From: an uncultured Bacteroides sp.
Lineage (GTDB): Bacteria > Bacteroidota > Bacteroidia > Bacteroidales > Bacteroidaceae
DNA length: 64,000 nucleotides
Direction: 5' to 3'
Assembly (NCBI GenBank): GCA_900553815.1
Contig: USEY01000009.1
Coordinates: forward strand, 1-64,000
This document shows, one piece after another, positions 34,056 through 41,260 of the stretch. The position numbers were made by a program, and so were the translations under genes. The notes under the pieces are model-generated. The model saw nothing but the letters and a program-made list of their open reading frames with translations. It ran no database searches and was not told the origin of the DNA. Within the stretch, counting starts at the first letter, position 1; each line of letters opens with the position of its first letter.

Positions 34056-35726
34056 ATGAAACTGCGGTTGAAGACGCTCCTGTGCGGATGTTTGCTGGCC
34101 TGCTGGGTGGTTTGCCCTGAGGCGGTGGCTGCCGAGGCGCGGCTCGACTCGTTGTTGTCGGTGCTCGATGATGTCATTCTCCACAGCCGTCAGTTTGAGG
34201 TCGAAAAGGAACGCCACATTGCTTCCATCAGGCAATCGCTGTCGGCACGTGCGTTGTCGCCCGAGGAAGAGTATGCCGTCAACTTTCATTTGCACGACGA
34301 ATACGAAACCTATATTTGTGATTCGGCCTTGCACTATATTAACCGTAATATAGAGATTGCCGGCATGTTGGGACGGAATGACTGGCTGGTGGAGTCGAAA
34401 CTGAAGAAGGCTCACCTGCTGGCCGTGTCGGGACTTTATGCCGAGGGCATAGCCTTGTTGCAGACGATAGACAGGAAAGGCATTGTGGGCAGCCGGTTGC
34501 TGGATTATTATACGGCGTACGAGAATATCTACCTGTATCATGCCGAGTATGCCCAGGACGATGAGTATCGTCCACACTACCTGAAACTGCGGGCCTGCTA
34601 CCTTGATTCTATCCTGCATATAGTTCCGCCGGGAACGTATATGCACGTCGTCGTACAGGCCCCGTTGCTGATTGACCAGGGGCGTTATGAAGAGGCACGG
34701 TCTGTGTTGAGACATTTTCTGCCCCAACTGAACAGGCAGACGCGCGACTATGCCGTGCTGACTTCCGTCCTGGCTTTTGCCTGTGAGCCCGACAGGCCTG
34801 TCAGTGAGCGGAAGTATTACCTGGCCGAGAGTGCCATAGCCGACATCAGGTGTGTGGTGAAGGAGAACAACTCGCTGCGGGTGCTGGCCGAGCTGCTTTA
34901 TGAGGAAGGCGACCTGGAGCGTGCCAACCGCTACATGAAGAAGAGCATGGCCGACGCCACCTTCTACAACGCCCGCCTGCGCAACATACAGGCCTCGCGC
35001 ATGCTGCCGCTGATAGACAATGCCTACCAGCGCGAGAAGGAAGCCCAGCGGCAGAAACTCTACGTGTCGTTGTGGGTCATCAGCGCCTTGTCCCTGTTCC
35101 TGATAGCGGCGGTAATTTTTGTCATCGGCCAGATGAAGAAGCTGGCCCGTGCGCGCCGGGAGGTGGTAGAGGCCAACCGGGAGTTGCAGAAGCTGAACGA
35201 GGACCTTACGGCTGCCAATCTCAGGCAGCAGGAAATGAACGGCTCGCTGACAGAAGCCAACTGTGTCAAGGAAGAATACATAGGCCGCTTCCTGGGACTT
35301 TGCTCGGCCTACATAGACAAGTGGGAGACCTATCGCAAGATGCTGAACAAGCAGGCCGGCGCCGGCAAGCTGGACGAGCTGTACAAGCAGCTGAAGTCGT
35401 CGCGCTTCATCGACGAGGCCCTGAAGGATTTCTACCGCGAGTTCGACAACGCTTTCCTGAATATCTATCCTCATTTCGTGGAGAGCTTCAACCGCCTCTT
35501 CCCGCCCGAGGAGCAGGTAGAACCCAAGCAGGGCGAGCGCCTGTCCACCGAGCTACGCATCTATGCCCTCATACGGCTGGGCATATCAGACAGTTCGCGC
35601 ATTGCCAGTTTCCTGCGTTGCTCCATAACCACCATCTACACCTACCGGTCGAAGCTGAAGAACAAATCGCTATATCGTGGCAACTTCGAGGCCGAAGTGA
35701 TGAAGATTGGCATTCCCAAAGGTTAG
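34056..35726 (+). CDS. SusR/DUF6377-like membrane-bound transcriptional regulator
   Basis: The product has 556 residues from the ATG at 34056, which opens a plausible signal peptide (MKLRLKTLL...AVAAEA); earlier GTG/ATG starts at 34032-34044 only add a short N-terminus. The periplasmic region (about 30-330) is helical and TPR-like. A membrane helix ('LWVISALSLFLIAAVIFVIG') and a coiled coil follow, then a C-terminal DUF6377 region with a helix-turn-helix near the end ('DSSRIASFLRCSITTIYTYR'). This layout matches the maltose regulator SusR of B. thetaiotaomicron as I know it. The GH13 and SusB-type GH97 genes next on the same strand support a starch/malto-oligosaccharide regulator. Sensing in the periplasm and DNA binding in the cytoplasm are inferred. 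Confidence 0.8.
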   Translation: MKLRLKTLLCGCLLACWVVCPEAVAAEARLDSLLSVLDDVILHSRQFEVEKERHIASIRQSLSARALSPEEEYAVNFHLHDEYETYICDSALHYINRNIEIAGMLGRNDWLVESKLKKAHLLAVSGLYAEGIALLQTIDRKGIVGSRLLDYYTAYENIYLYHAEYAQDDEYRPHYLKLRACYLDSILHIVPPGTYMHVVVQAPLLIDQGRYEEARSVLRHFLPQLNRQTRDYAVLTSVLAFACEPDRPVSERKYYLAESAIADIRCVVKENNSLRVLAELLYEEGDLERANRYMKKSMADATFYNARLRNIQASRMLPLIDNAYQREKEAQRQKLYVSLWVISALSLFLIAAVIFVIGQMKKLARARREVVEANRELQKLNEDLTAANLRQQEMNGSLTEANCVKEEYIGRFLGLCSAYIDKWETYRKMLNKQAGAGKLDELYKQLKSSRFIDEALKDFYREFDNAFLNIYPHFVESFNRLFPPEEQVEPKQGERLSTELRIYALIRLGISDSSRIASFLRCSITTIYTYRSKLKNKSLYRGNFEAEVMKIGIPKG

Positions 35727-35748
35727 CCGATGGCCGGCAAAGGTGTTA

Positions 35749-35828
35749 ACTGCTATCGTGCTGGGAGTGGACTGCTACCGTGCTGGGAGTGGACTGCTAC
35801 CATGCTGGGAGTTAACTGCTACCACGCC
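35749..35828. repeat. 22-base tandem repeat, about 3.6 copies
   Basis: Units at 35749-35770, 35771-35792 and 35793-35814 and a partial unit at 35815-35828 each read ACTGCTA(C/T)C(A/G)TGC... and differ at a few positions. The unit length is not a multiple of three. It starts 22 bases after the regulator stop codon. Confidence 0.85.
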
Positions 35829-35989
35829 AAATCTTGGTACTTCCCTTTTCCCTGTCAGGCTGCTGTTGCCAACGCATACGGCTGCATCGGCTTTCGCAGG
35901 CGGCTGTGTTTGCTTACACTTGCGGCTGCGTTGTCCGCTTGGTCTATTGTGCTGCTTGCCCGGTAGCTTTTTGTCCCCTTTCATCGAGC

Positions 35990-36187
35990 TTTCACACCTG
36001 TAAAAAGAGTTTCTTCCGTCAGAAGTTTCACGCTCTCACAGCAGGGGTTACCCTCCTGTCCGTCAGAGTTTAACGGTGAAACATCGTTCTTTCACGCAAG
36101 TTTCACGGCCGGTGAAATGGGTGCGCGGCTGTGCTCTCAATGCCTTTCGCCTGCTGGCGTTGGAAAGGTGGATTGGCGTGGGTGAAA
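35990..36187. promoter_or_regulatory. Cluster of TTTCAC/GTGAAA hexamers, candidate operator array
   Basis: TTTCAC occurs at 35990, 36026, 36090 and 36101; its complement GTGAAA occurs at 36076, 36112 and 36182. A further GTGAAA is at 36537. The copies at 36101-36106 and 36112-36117 form an inverted pair with a five-base spacer, and those at 36076-36081 and 36090-36095 form a reciprocal pair. They lie between a SusR-like regulator gene and its probable targets. Confidence 0.5.
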
Positions 36188-36267
36188 CAAGCCTTTGCAG
36201 CACTGAAAAAGCATCTCAGAACCTTGATTTTTCTATGTTTTCATTTAGTTTTTTGGGGTATGAAAAA

Positions 36268-36283
36268 TCAACTATATAGTTGA
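36268..36283. promoter_or_regulatory. Perfect 16-base palindrome
   Basis: TCAACTATATAGTTGA is fully self-complementary. It lies upstream of the GH13 gene in an AT-rich stretch and is a candidate binding site for a dimeric regulator. Confidence 0.45.
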
Positions 36284-36434
36284 TAATGTGTAGTTTAATT
36301 GTTATATTGATTTAGATTTTCTTTTGGCATTTTAGTTTTCCTAGATTAAGTTTTCGATATTTGCATTGTGTTTCCGGTTGAGGCCGGAGGCCCGGATAAT
36401 TAATTTGTGGCTGTTAATGTAAAATCGAAGTATT

Positions 36435-36575
36435 ATGAATGAAACAAGAATAGAGCCTTGTGTACCTTCCGATTCCGGCAGTCTCTCTCTTATCGGGTTA
36501 TTCGTGTCTTTGTGCGCATCGGTGCAACAACTTTCCGTGAAAGGTTTGGTGCACTCGTTTAGTGGCGAAATCTGA
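36435..36575 (+). CDS. Possible 46-residue small protein upstream of the GH13 gene
   Basis: An ATG frame of 46 codons (MNETRIEP...VHSFSGEI) ends 57 bases before the GH13 start. The middle is moderately hydrophobic ('LSLIGLFVSLCAS'). No family was recognised. It could be a leader peptide, a degraded gene or chance. Confidence 0.25.
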   Translation: MNETRIEPCVPSDSGSLSLIGLFVSLCASVQQLSVKGLVHSFSGEI

Positions 36576-36632
36576 ATGTCGGGTCTTGTCCATAGTACGG
36601 AATTTTGTCAATAGATGAGTTTTTTAGAAAAA

Positions 36633-37979
36633 ATGAAAATAGTTATGTGGAAACAAGTATTTTTTTCAGCCGCTTTGCTGGCGTTGGCGGTAGCTTGTGG
36701 CACGCCTGTCGGCAAGCAGGATAAGACAGCGGACGGAGGCCGTCAGTTGCCCCTTCCCGAAGATGTGGTGATGTATCAGGTCAATCCGCGGGTATTTGCT
36801 CCCCGGCAGTCGTTCAATGCTGTGGCCGGTTATGTTGATTCTATTCAGGCACTGGGAGCAAATGTAGTGTGGTTCATGCCGCTGAATGAGGTGGGGCAGG
36901 AGAAATCGGTCAATTCACCTTATTGTGTGAAGAACTACAAGACATTGAATCCTGAGTTTGGCACGATGGACGAGTTCAAGAGTCTGGTATCGCGCTTCCA
37001 CAGCAAGGGAATCAGCGTGATTATAGACTGGGTAGCCAACCACACTTCGTGGGACAATGCCTGGCTGGCCAACAAGGACTGGTACACGCAGGACACCGAG
37101 GGTAACATTATTTCGCCTGCCAATACCGGCTGGTTGGATGTTGCCGACCTGAATTTTGACAACCAGGAGATGAGGCTGGCCATGATTGATGCCATGAAGT
37201 TTTGGGTGGATAGTGTGGGTGTTGACGGCTTCAGGTGCGACGCTGCCGACTTTGTGCCCTACGACTTCTGGAAGCAGGCCATTGACTCGCTGCGTGCTCC
37301 CGGCAGACGCCCGTTGCTGATGCTGGCCGAGGGTAAGCGGAAGAACCACTTCAAGGCAGGTTTTGACATGAACTATGCCTGGGACTTTCTGGAAAGCCTG
37401 CGTCAGGTTATGCGTCAGGACAGTTGTGCCTCACAACTGTTTGCTACGGATGAAGCCGAGTATGACTCACTGGCCGTGGGCAAGGTGAAGCTGCGCTTTA
37501 CCACCAACCACGACGAAATGACCAAGATGTCGCCCATCAAGGAGTTTCATGGCGAACGGGGTGCCATGGCTGCCTTTGTGCTGACCACCAGCTTGCATGG
37601 CGGCGCCCTGATATACAGTTCTCAGGAAGTAGGATATGAAGATACCATCAACTTCTTCCGCTACTGTCCGGTTGACTGGAAGGCAAACAACAGTCTGCGA
37701 CAGGAATTCTGCCGGTTCATGAAGCTCTATAACAGCCATGATGCCATTCGCAAGGGCAGTTTGAAGAAGTATCCTCTTTGTGATGTGTTGATGTATGAGA
37801 AGGCAAAAGCCGATGAACGCATCCTGTTTGTGGTCAACGTCAGGGGTGAAGCAAAGCAGGTGGCTCTGCCGCAGGAGTGGAAAGGCCATGTGGCTACCGA
37901 CCTGATGCAGGATGCTTCCTTGCAGCTGGCCGATACTCTGACTATGGAACCCTATCAATACAGAATACTAACTTATTAA
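36633..37979 (+). CDS. GH13 alpha-amylase-family lipoprotein
   Basis: The product has 448 residues from the ATG at 36633; starts at 36615 and 36645 are also possible. The lipobox is 'LAVAC'. The compact GH13 barrel begins at 'VMYQVNPRVFAP'. The conserved regions are seen: 'DWVANHTSWDN', 'VDGFRCDAADF' with nucleophile Asp203, 'LMLAEGK' with acid/base Glu233, and 'FTTNHDEM' with Asp294. At about 450 residues it is shorter than SusA or SusG (about 620-690) and has no visible binding module. The SusB-type GH97 gene begins 12 bases downstream, and the SusR-like regulator is upstream, so the pair probably degrades starch or malto-oligosaccharides. No SusC/D is present, so substrate uptake must rely on genes elsewhere. 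Confidence 0.9.
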   Translation: MKIVMWKQVFFSAALLALAVACGTPVGKQDKTADGGRQLPLPEDVVMYQVNPRVFAPRQSFNAVAGYVDSIQALGANVVWFMPLNEVGQEKSVNSPYCVKNYKTLNPEFGTMDEFKSLVSRFHSKGISVIIDWVANHTSWDNAWLANKDWYTQDTEGNIISPANTGWLDVADLNFDNQEMRLAMIDAMKFWVDSVGVDGFRCDAADFVPYDFWKQAIDSLRAPGRRPLLMLAEGKRKNHFKAGFDMNYAWDFLESLRQVMRQDSCASQLFATDEAEYDSLAVGKVKLRFTTNHDEMTKMSPIKEFHGERGAMAAFVLTTSLHGGALIYSSQEVGYEDTINFFRYCPVDWKANNSLRQEFCRFMKLYNSHDAIRKGSLKKYPLCDVLMYEKAKADERILFVVNVRGEAKQVALPQEWKGHVATDLMQDASLQLADTLTMEPYQYRILTY

Positions 37980-37991
37980 CCATTGCGTACA

Positions 37992-40139
37992 ATGAGAACA
38001 TGGAAGATTAAGCTTGCGGGCCTGCTGATGTGCTTGCCCGCAGCCTTGGCGGCACAAGAACTGCTGTCGCCCGATGGAAACCTGAAAATGCAGTTTGCCT
38101 TGGACAACGGAGTGCCCTCCTACCAACTGAGCTACAAGGGGCAGACCGTGATTGCCCCCAGCCGTCTGGGACTGGAGATGGAGGAAGCTTCGCTGGCCGG
38201 TGGCTTTGAACTGGCCGGACAGAAGACTGCCACAGCCGACGAGACCTGGCAACCCGTGTGGGGCGAGTATGAGAACGTGCGCTGCCACTACAACGAACTG
38301 GAACTGACCCTGCGCCAGCCTGCCGCCGAGGGCCGCACGCTGCTGCTGCGTTTCCGCCTTTTTGATGATGGCCTGGGCTTCCGCTACGAGTTGCCCGAAC
38401 AGCCCACCATGAACTACCTGACCGTGAAGGATGAACTGACCGAGTTCAACCTGACGGGCGACCACAAGACCTTCTGCATCCCCGGCGACTACGACACCAA
38501 CGAGTTTGCCTACACCACCGCCCCCCTGAGCGGCATACGCGAGGGTATGGAGAAGAACCTCCGCAAGAAGGGCTATGAGTCGCAGGCCACCTCATTCTCC
38601 GTGCAGACACCTCTCATGATGAAGACTGCCGACGGACTTTACATCAACATACACGAGGCTGCCCTGGTGGACTTTGCCGCCATGCTGCTCAATGTGGACG
38701 ACAAGAACTTCCGTCTCAGCGCCCACCTCGTGCCCGACAAGCTGGGCAAGAAGGGATACCTGCAACTGCCCTGCCACTCGCCCTGGCGCACGGTGACGGT
38801 GAGCGATGATGCCCGTCAGATACTGGCCTCGCAGCTCATCCTGAACCTGAACGAACCCTGTGCCTTCGACGATACTTCTTGGATTAAGCCCCAGAAGTTC
38901 ATGGGCGTATGGTGGGAAATGTTTGTAGGCGATGGCCGCACCTGGGCCTACAGCGACTACTACAAGGCCAAACCCGGCGTGACCGACTACACCAAGCTGA
39001 CTCCCAACGGTCGTCACCCGGCCAATACGGCCAACGTGAAGCAATACATAGACTTTGCTGCCGAGCATGGTATAGACGGTGTATTGGTGGAAGGCTGGAA
39101 TGAAGGTTGGGAAGACTGGTGCTCCTACAAGAAAGACCGCCAGTTCCTCTTCGACAAGCCCTATCCCGATTTCGACGTAGAGGAAATACAGCGCTATGCA
39201 GCTTCCAAGGGCGTGAAGATGATAATGCACCACGAAACGGCTTCCAATGCCGCCGACTACGAACGCCAGCTGGACCGTGCCTTCCAGTATATGGTAGACC
39301 ACGGCTACAACTCCGTGAAGACCGGCTACGTGGGCTACATCATTCCCCGCAGCGAATATCACTCCTCGCAATGGATGAACAACCACTACATACACGTGGT
39401 GAAGCGCGCTGCCGACTACCATATCATGGTAGACAGCCACGAAGCTGTACGTCCCACCGGCCTTTGCCGTACCTACCCTAACTGGGTGGCACAGGAGTCT
39501 GCCCGCGGCGGTGAATTTGAGTCGATGGGTGGCAACGACCCCGACCACACCACCATCTTGCCCTTCACCCGCCTGAAGGGTGGCCCCATGGACTACACGC
39601 CCGGACTGTTCCAGACCAAGCTGGACTACTATGGCGACGGCAAGAAGAACGAGCAGGCCGGCACCACGCTGGTGAAGCAGCTGGCCCTGTACGTCACCAT
39701 GCCCAGCCCCTTGCAGATGGCCTGCGACCTGCCGGCCAACTACCGCCGCTTCATGGATGCCTTCCAGTTCATCAAGGACGTAGCCGTAGACTGGAGCGAC
39801 AGCCGCTACCTGGAGGCCGAACCGGGCGACTACATCACCGTGGCCCGCCGTGCCAAAGGCAAGGATACCTGGTTTGTGGGTGCCATCACCGACGAGAATG
39901 CCCGTACGGCGCAGATTGACTTCAGCTTCCTGCCCGCAGGCACCAAGTACATTGCCACCATTTACGAGGACGGCTCCGATGCCCACTGGAAAGACAATCC
40001 GCAGAGCTACCGCATACGCTGTGTGGTAGTCACCTCGAAGAGCCGCCTGAAACAACAGCTGGCAGCGGGTGGCGGTGCGGCCATCAGCATCAAGCCGGCC
40101 ACCAAAGAAGAAATGAAAGGACTGAAGACAATCAGGTAA
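37992..40139 (+). CDS. susB: SusB-like GH97 alpha-glucosidase (inverting type)
   Basis: The product has 715 residues from the ATG at 37992; a TTG nine bases upstream is less likely. The signal peptide is about 1-22 ('LPAALAAQ'). The N-terminal beta-sandwich is typical of GH97 ('LLSPDGNLKMQFALDNGVPS'). The barrel contains 'GVLVEGWNEGWEDW' with Glu367 and Glu371, and 'ESMGGNDPDHTT'. Where retaining GH97 enzymes have the Asp of 'KVDF', this one reads 'SVKTGYVG', so it belongs to the inverting SusB group acting on alpha-glucosides such as malto-oligosaccharides. SusB itself has about 738 residues. It is periplasmic, in an operon with the GH13 lipoprotein, and a terminator follows. The gene is GC-rich with strongly biased codons, suggesting high expression. 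Confidence 0.93.
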   Translation: MRTWKIKLAGLLMCLPAALAAQELLSPDGNLKMQFALDNGVPSYQLSYKGQTVIAPSRLGLEMEEASLAGGFELAGQKTATADETWQPVWGEYENVRCHYNELELTLRQPAAEGRTLLLRFRLFDDGLGFRYELPEQPTMNYLTVKDELTEFNLTGDHKTFCIPGDYDTNEFAYTTAPLSGIREGMEKNLRKKGYESQATSFSVQTPLMMKTADGLYINIHEAALVDFAAMLLNVDDKNFRLSAHLVPDKLGKKGYLQLPCHSPWRTVTVSDDARQILASQLILNLNEPCAFDDTSWIKPQKFMGVWWEMFVGDGRTWAYSDYYKAKPGVTDYTKLTPNGRHPANTANVKQYIDFAAEHGIDGVLVEGWNEGWEDWCSYKKDRQFLFDKPYPDFDVEEIQRYAASKGVKMIMHHETASNAADYERQLDRAFQYMVDHGYNSVKTGYVGYIIPRSEYHSSQWMNNHYIHVVKRAADYHIMVDSHEAVRPTGLCRTYPNWVAQESARGGEFESMGGNDPDHTTILPFTRLKGGPMDYTPGLFQTKLDYYGDGKKNEQAGTTLVKQLALYVTMPSPLQMACDLPANYRRFMDAFQFIKDVAVDWSDSRYLEAEPGDYITVARRAKGKDTWFVGAITDENARTAQIDFSFLPAGTKYIATIYEDGSDAHWKDNPQSYRIRCVVVTSKSRLKQQLAAGGGAAISIKPATKEEMKGLKTIR

Positions 40140-40179
40140 TTGCCAGATTGCTACAGATTAAAGTTAACAATAGGTAGGA

Positions 40180-40208
40180 AAGCGCGGACCGTGAGGTTCG
40201 CGCTTTTT
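40180..40208 (+). terminator. Terminator after the GH13-GH97 operon
   Basis: The arms AAGCGCGGACC (40180-40190) and GGTTCGCGCTT (40195-40205) pair with one G-T wobble around a four-base loop, followed by TTT. Confidence 0.8.
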
Positions 40209-40292
40209 CAATAAGAAGGTTGAGCATGCCTTCTCTTGTGGATTGGGTCTATTAGCTGTTTTGTTTGTCTTCCCTTGAGTAACTTTTACACG

Positions 40293-40907
40293 TTACCGGA
40301 TAAAGTTGGTAGGAGTCCACGGCTCACCGGACGGTATCGTTTCTCCGCCCTGCTTCAGATTTTTCAGCATCCATGCCATGTTGCGTCCCAGGGTGCGCAT
40401 GGTCTGCAGACCCTCAATGTCTTGGGTAGCCTCGCCAGGACGTGCTCCGTGTACGCTGTTCCAGTACTGCGAGGATACTACCGGCATGTTGTTGATGGTG
40501 AAGTACTTGTTCAGCCGGTCAAACGTGGCGCTGGCACCCCCACGGCGACATACCGCTACGGCAGCGGCAGGCTTGAAGGCCAGCAGAGAACCTGCCGAGT
40601 AGAATAGTCGGTCGAGCAATGCGCACAGCGAACCGTTGGGTCCGGCATAGTAGACGGGTGAACCTATCACAATGCCGTCCGCTGTTTCCAGTTTTTCTCT
40701 GACTTTGTTGTACAGTTCATCATTAAACACACATCGTCCTATCTCCCGACACCGTCCACAGGCAATGCAACCCTGAACAGCCTTTGCCCCGATAGAAACG
40801 ATTTCAGCCTCTATGCCGTTTTCTTCCAATGTTTTGGCTACTTCTGACAAGGCGATGAATGTATTCCCCTTTGGGTGGGGACTTCCGTTAATAAGCAAAA
40901 CCTTCAT
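40293..40907 (-). CDS. Flavodoxin-fold NADPH-dependent FMN reductase / iron-sulfur flavoprotein-like
   Basis: The product has 204 residues and no signal peptide. 'LLINGSPHPKGNTFIAL' is the FMN phosphate-binding loop of the NADPH-dependent FMN reductase family. 'GCIACGRCREIGRC' is a compact Cys cluster as in iron-sulfur flavoproteins and many anaerobe members. 'GIVIGSPVYYAGPNG' is the second flavin-contact motif. The C-terminal part has 'GGETIPSGEPWTPTNFIR', common in Bacteroidetes homologues. It probably transfers electrons from NAD(P)H to flavin or quinone-like acceptors; the physiological substrate is unknown. It is a single gene in a reverse unit with a -7 box (40930-40937) just upstream and divergent from argS. 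Confidence 0.85.
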   Translation of the reverse strand: MKVLLINGSPHPKGNTFIALSEVAKTLEENGIEAEIVSIGAKAVQGCIACGRCREIGRCVFNDELYNKVREKLETADGIVIGSPVYYAGPNGSLCALLDRLFYSAGSLLAFKPAAAVAVCRRGGASATFDRLNKYFTINNMPVVSSQYWNSVHGARPGEATQDIEGLQTMRTLGRNMAWMLKNLKQGGETIPSGEPWTPTNFIR

Positions 40908-40929
40908 GATTCTATATTTAATCTTCTTG

Positions 40930-40937
40930 CAAATATA
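40930..40937 (-). promoter_or_regulatory. -7 box of the flavodoxin-like gene
   Basis: CAAATATA reads TATATTTG on the reverse strand, a perfect TAnnTTTG match 23 bases from the start codon. No clear -33 box was found. Confidence 0.45.
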
Positions 40938-41260
40938 TCAGAAATGAGCATTTTTCGCACTATCCTGATTACGGAAGTTGATACCCGAATTTCAGTACTT
41001 TGGTAGGCAGGATTCAGTCCGTTGATGTTGCAGTAGTTATAAGTCCGGCTACGGTTTGGTATGGCAAAACCTGAAAACTTTGTTTCCCTGTCCGTCTCTG
41101 CGCTTGCCTTTCACCCTCCATCCTCTAAAGAAAAACAGTTTCTTTATCCTGTCGGTATGAAAACCCCGTGATTTTTATGTACTTTTGCATCTTGAAAGCG
41201 AGAAGGTTGATTATCTGTCGCCTCCCGCCTCCGGCTTGTGAAACTTAATTGACATAAATC
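40938..41260. other. Divergent intergenic region before argS
   Basis: No gene is seen. A candidate argS promoter lies at 41156-41187. The remainder has no recognised element. Confidence 0.45.
41156..41187 (+). promoter_or_regulatory. Candidate argS promoter
   Basis: TATG (41156-41159, one mismatch), a 20-base spacer and TACTTTTG (41180-41187) fit the Bacteroides consensus. The ATG is at 41261. Confidence 0.5.

Larger units (their letters stand above)
35727..36632. other. Regulatory gap upstream of the GH13-GH97 genes
   Basis: This stretch of about 900 bases contains a 22-base tandem repeat (35749-35828), a cluster of TTTCAC/GTGAAA hexamers (35990-36187), a perfect 16-base palindrome (36268-36283), an AT-rich stretch around 36285-36365 and a possible 46-codon frame (36435-36575). 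Apparent frames across the repeat and hexamer region lack a credible translation. Confidence 0.6.

Noticed and set aside
34050..35474. A 474-codon open frame opposite the SusR-like gene
   Set aside because: A shadow frame; the forward protein has signal peptide, membrane helix and helix-turn-helix.
35749..35828. CRISPR-like array
   Set aside because: The 22-base units are directly adjacent with no spacers and no cas genes nearby.
36076..36279. A 67-codon frame across the hexamer cluster
   Set aside because: Overlaps the candidate operators and has no recognisable domain.
38592..40055. A 487-codon open frame opposite the SusB-like gene
   Set aside because: A shadow of a strongly codon-biased GH97 gene with intact motifs.
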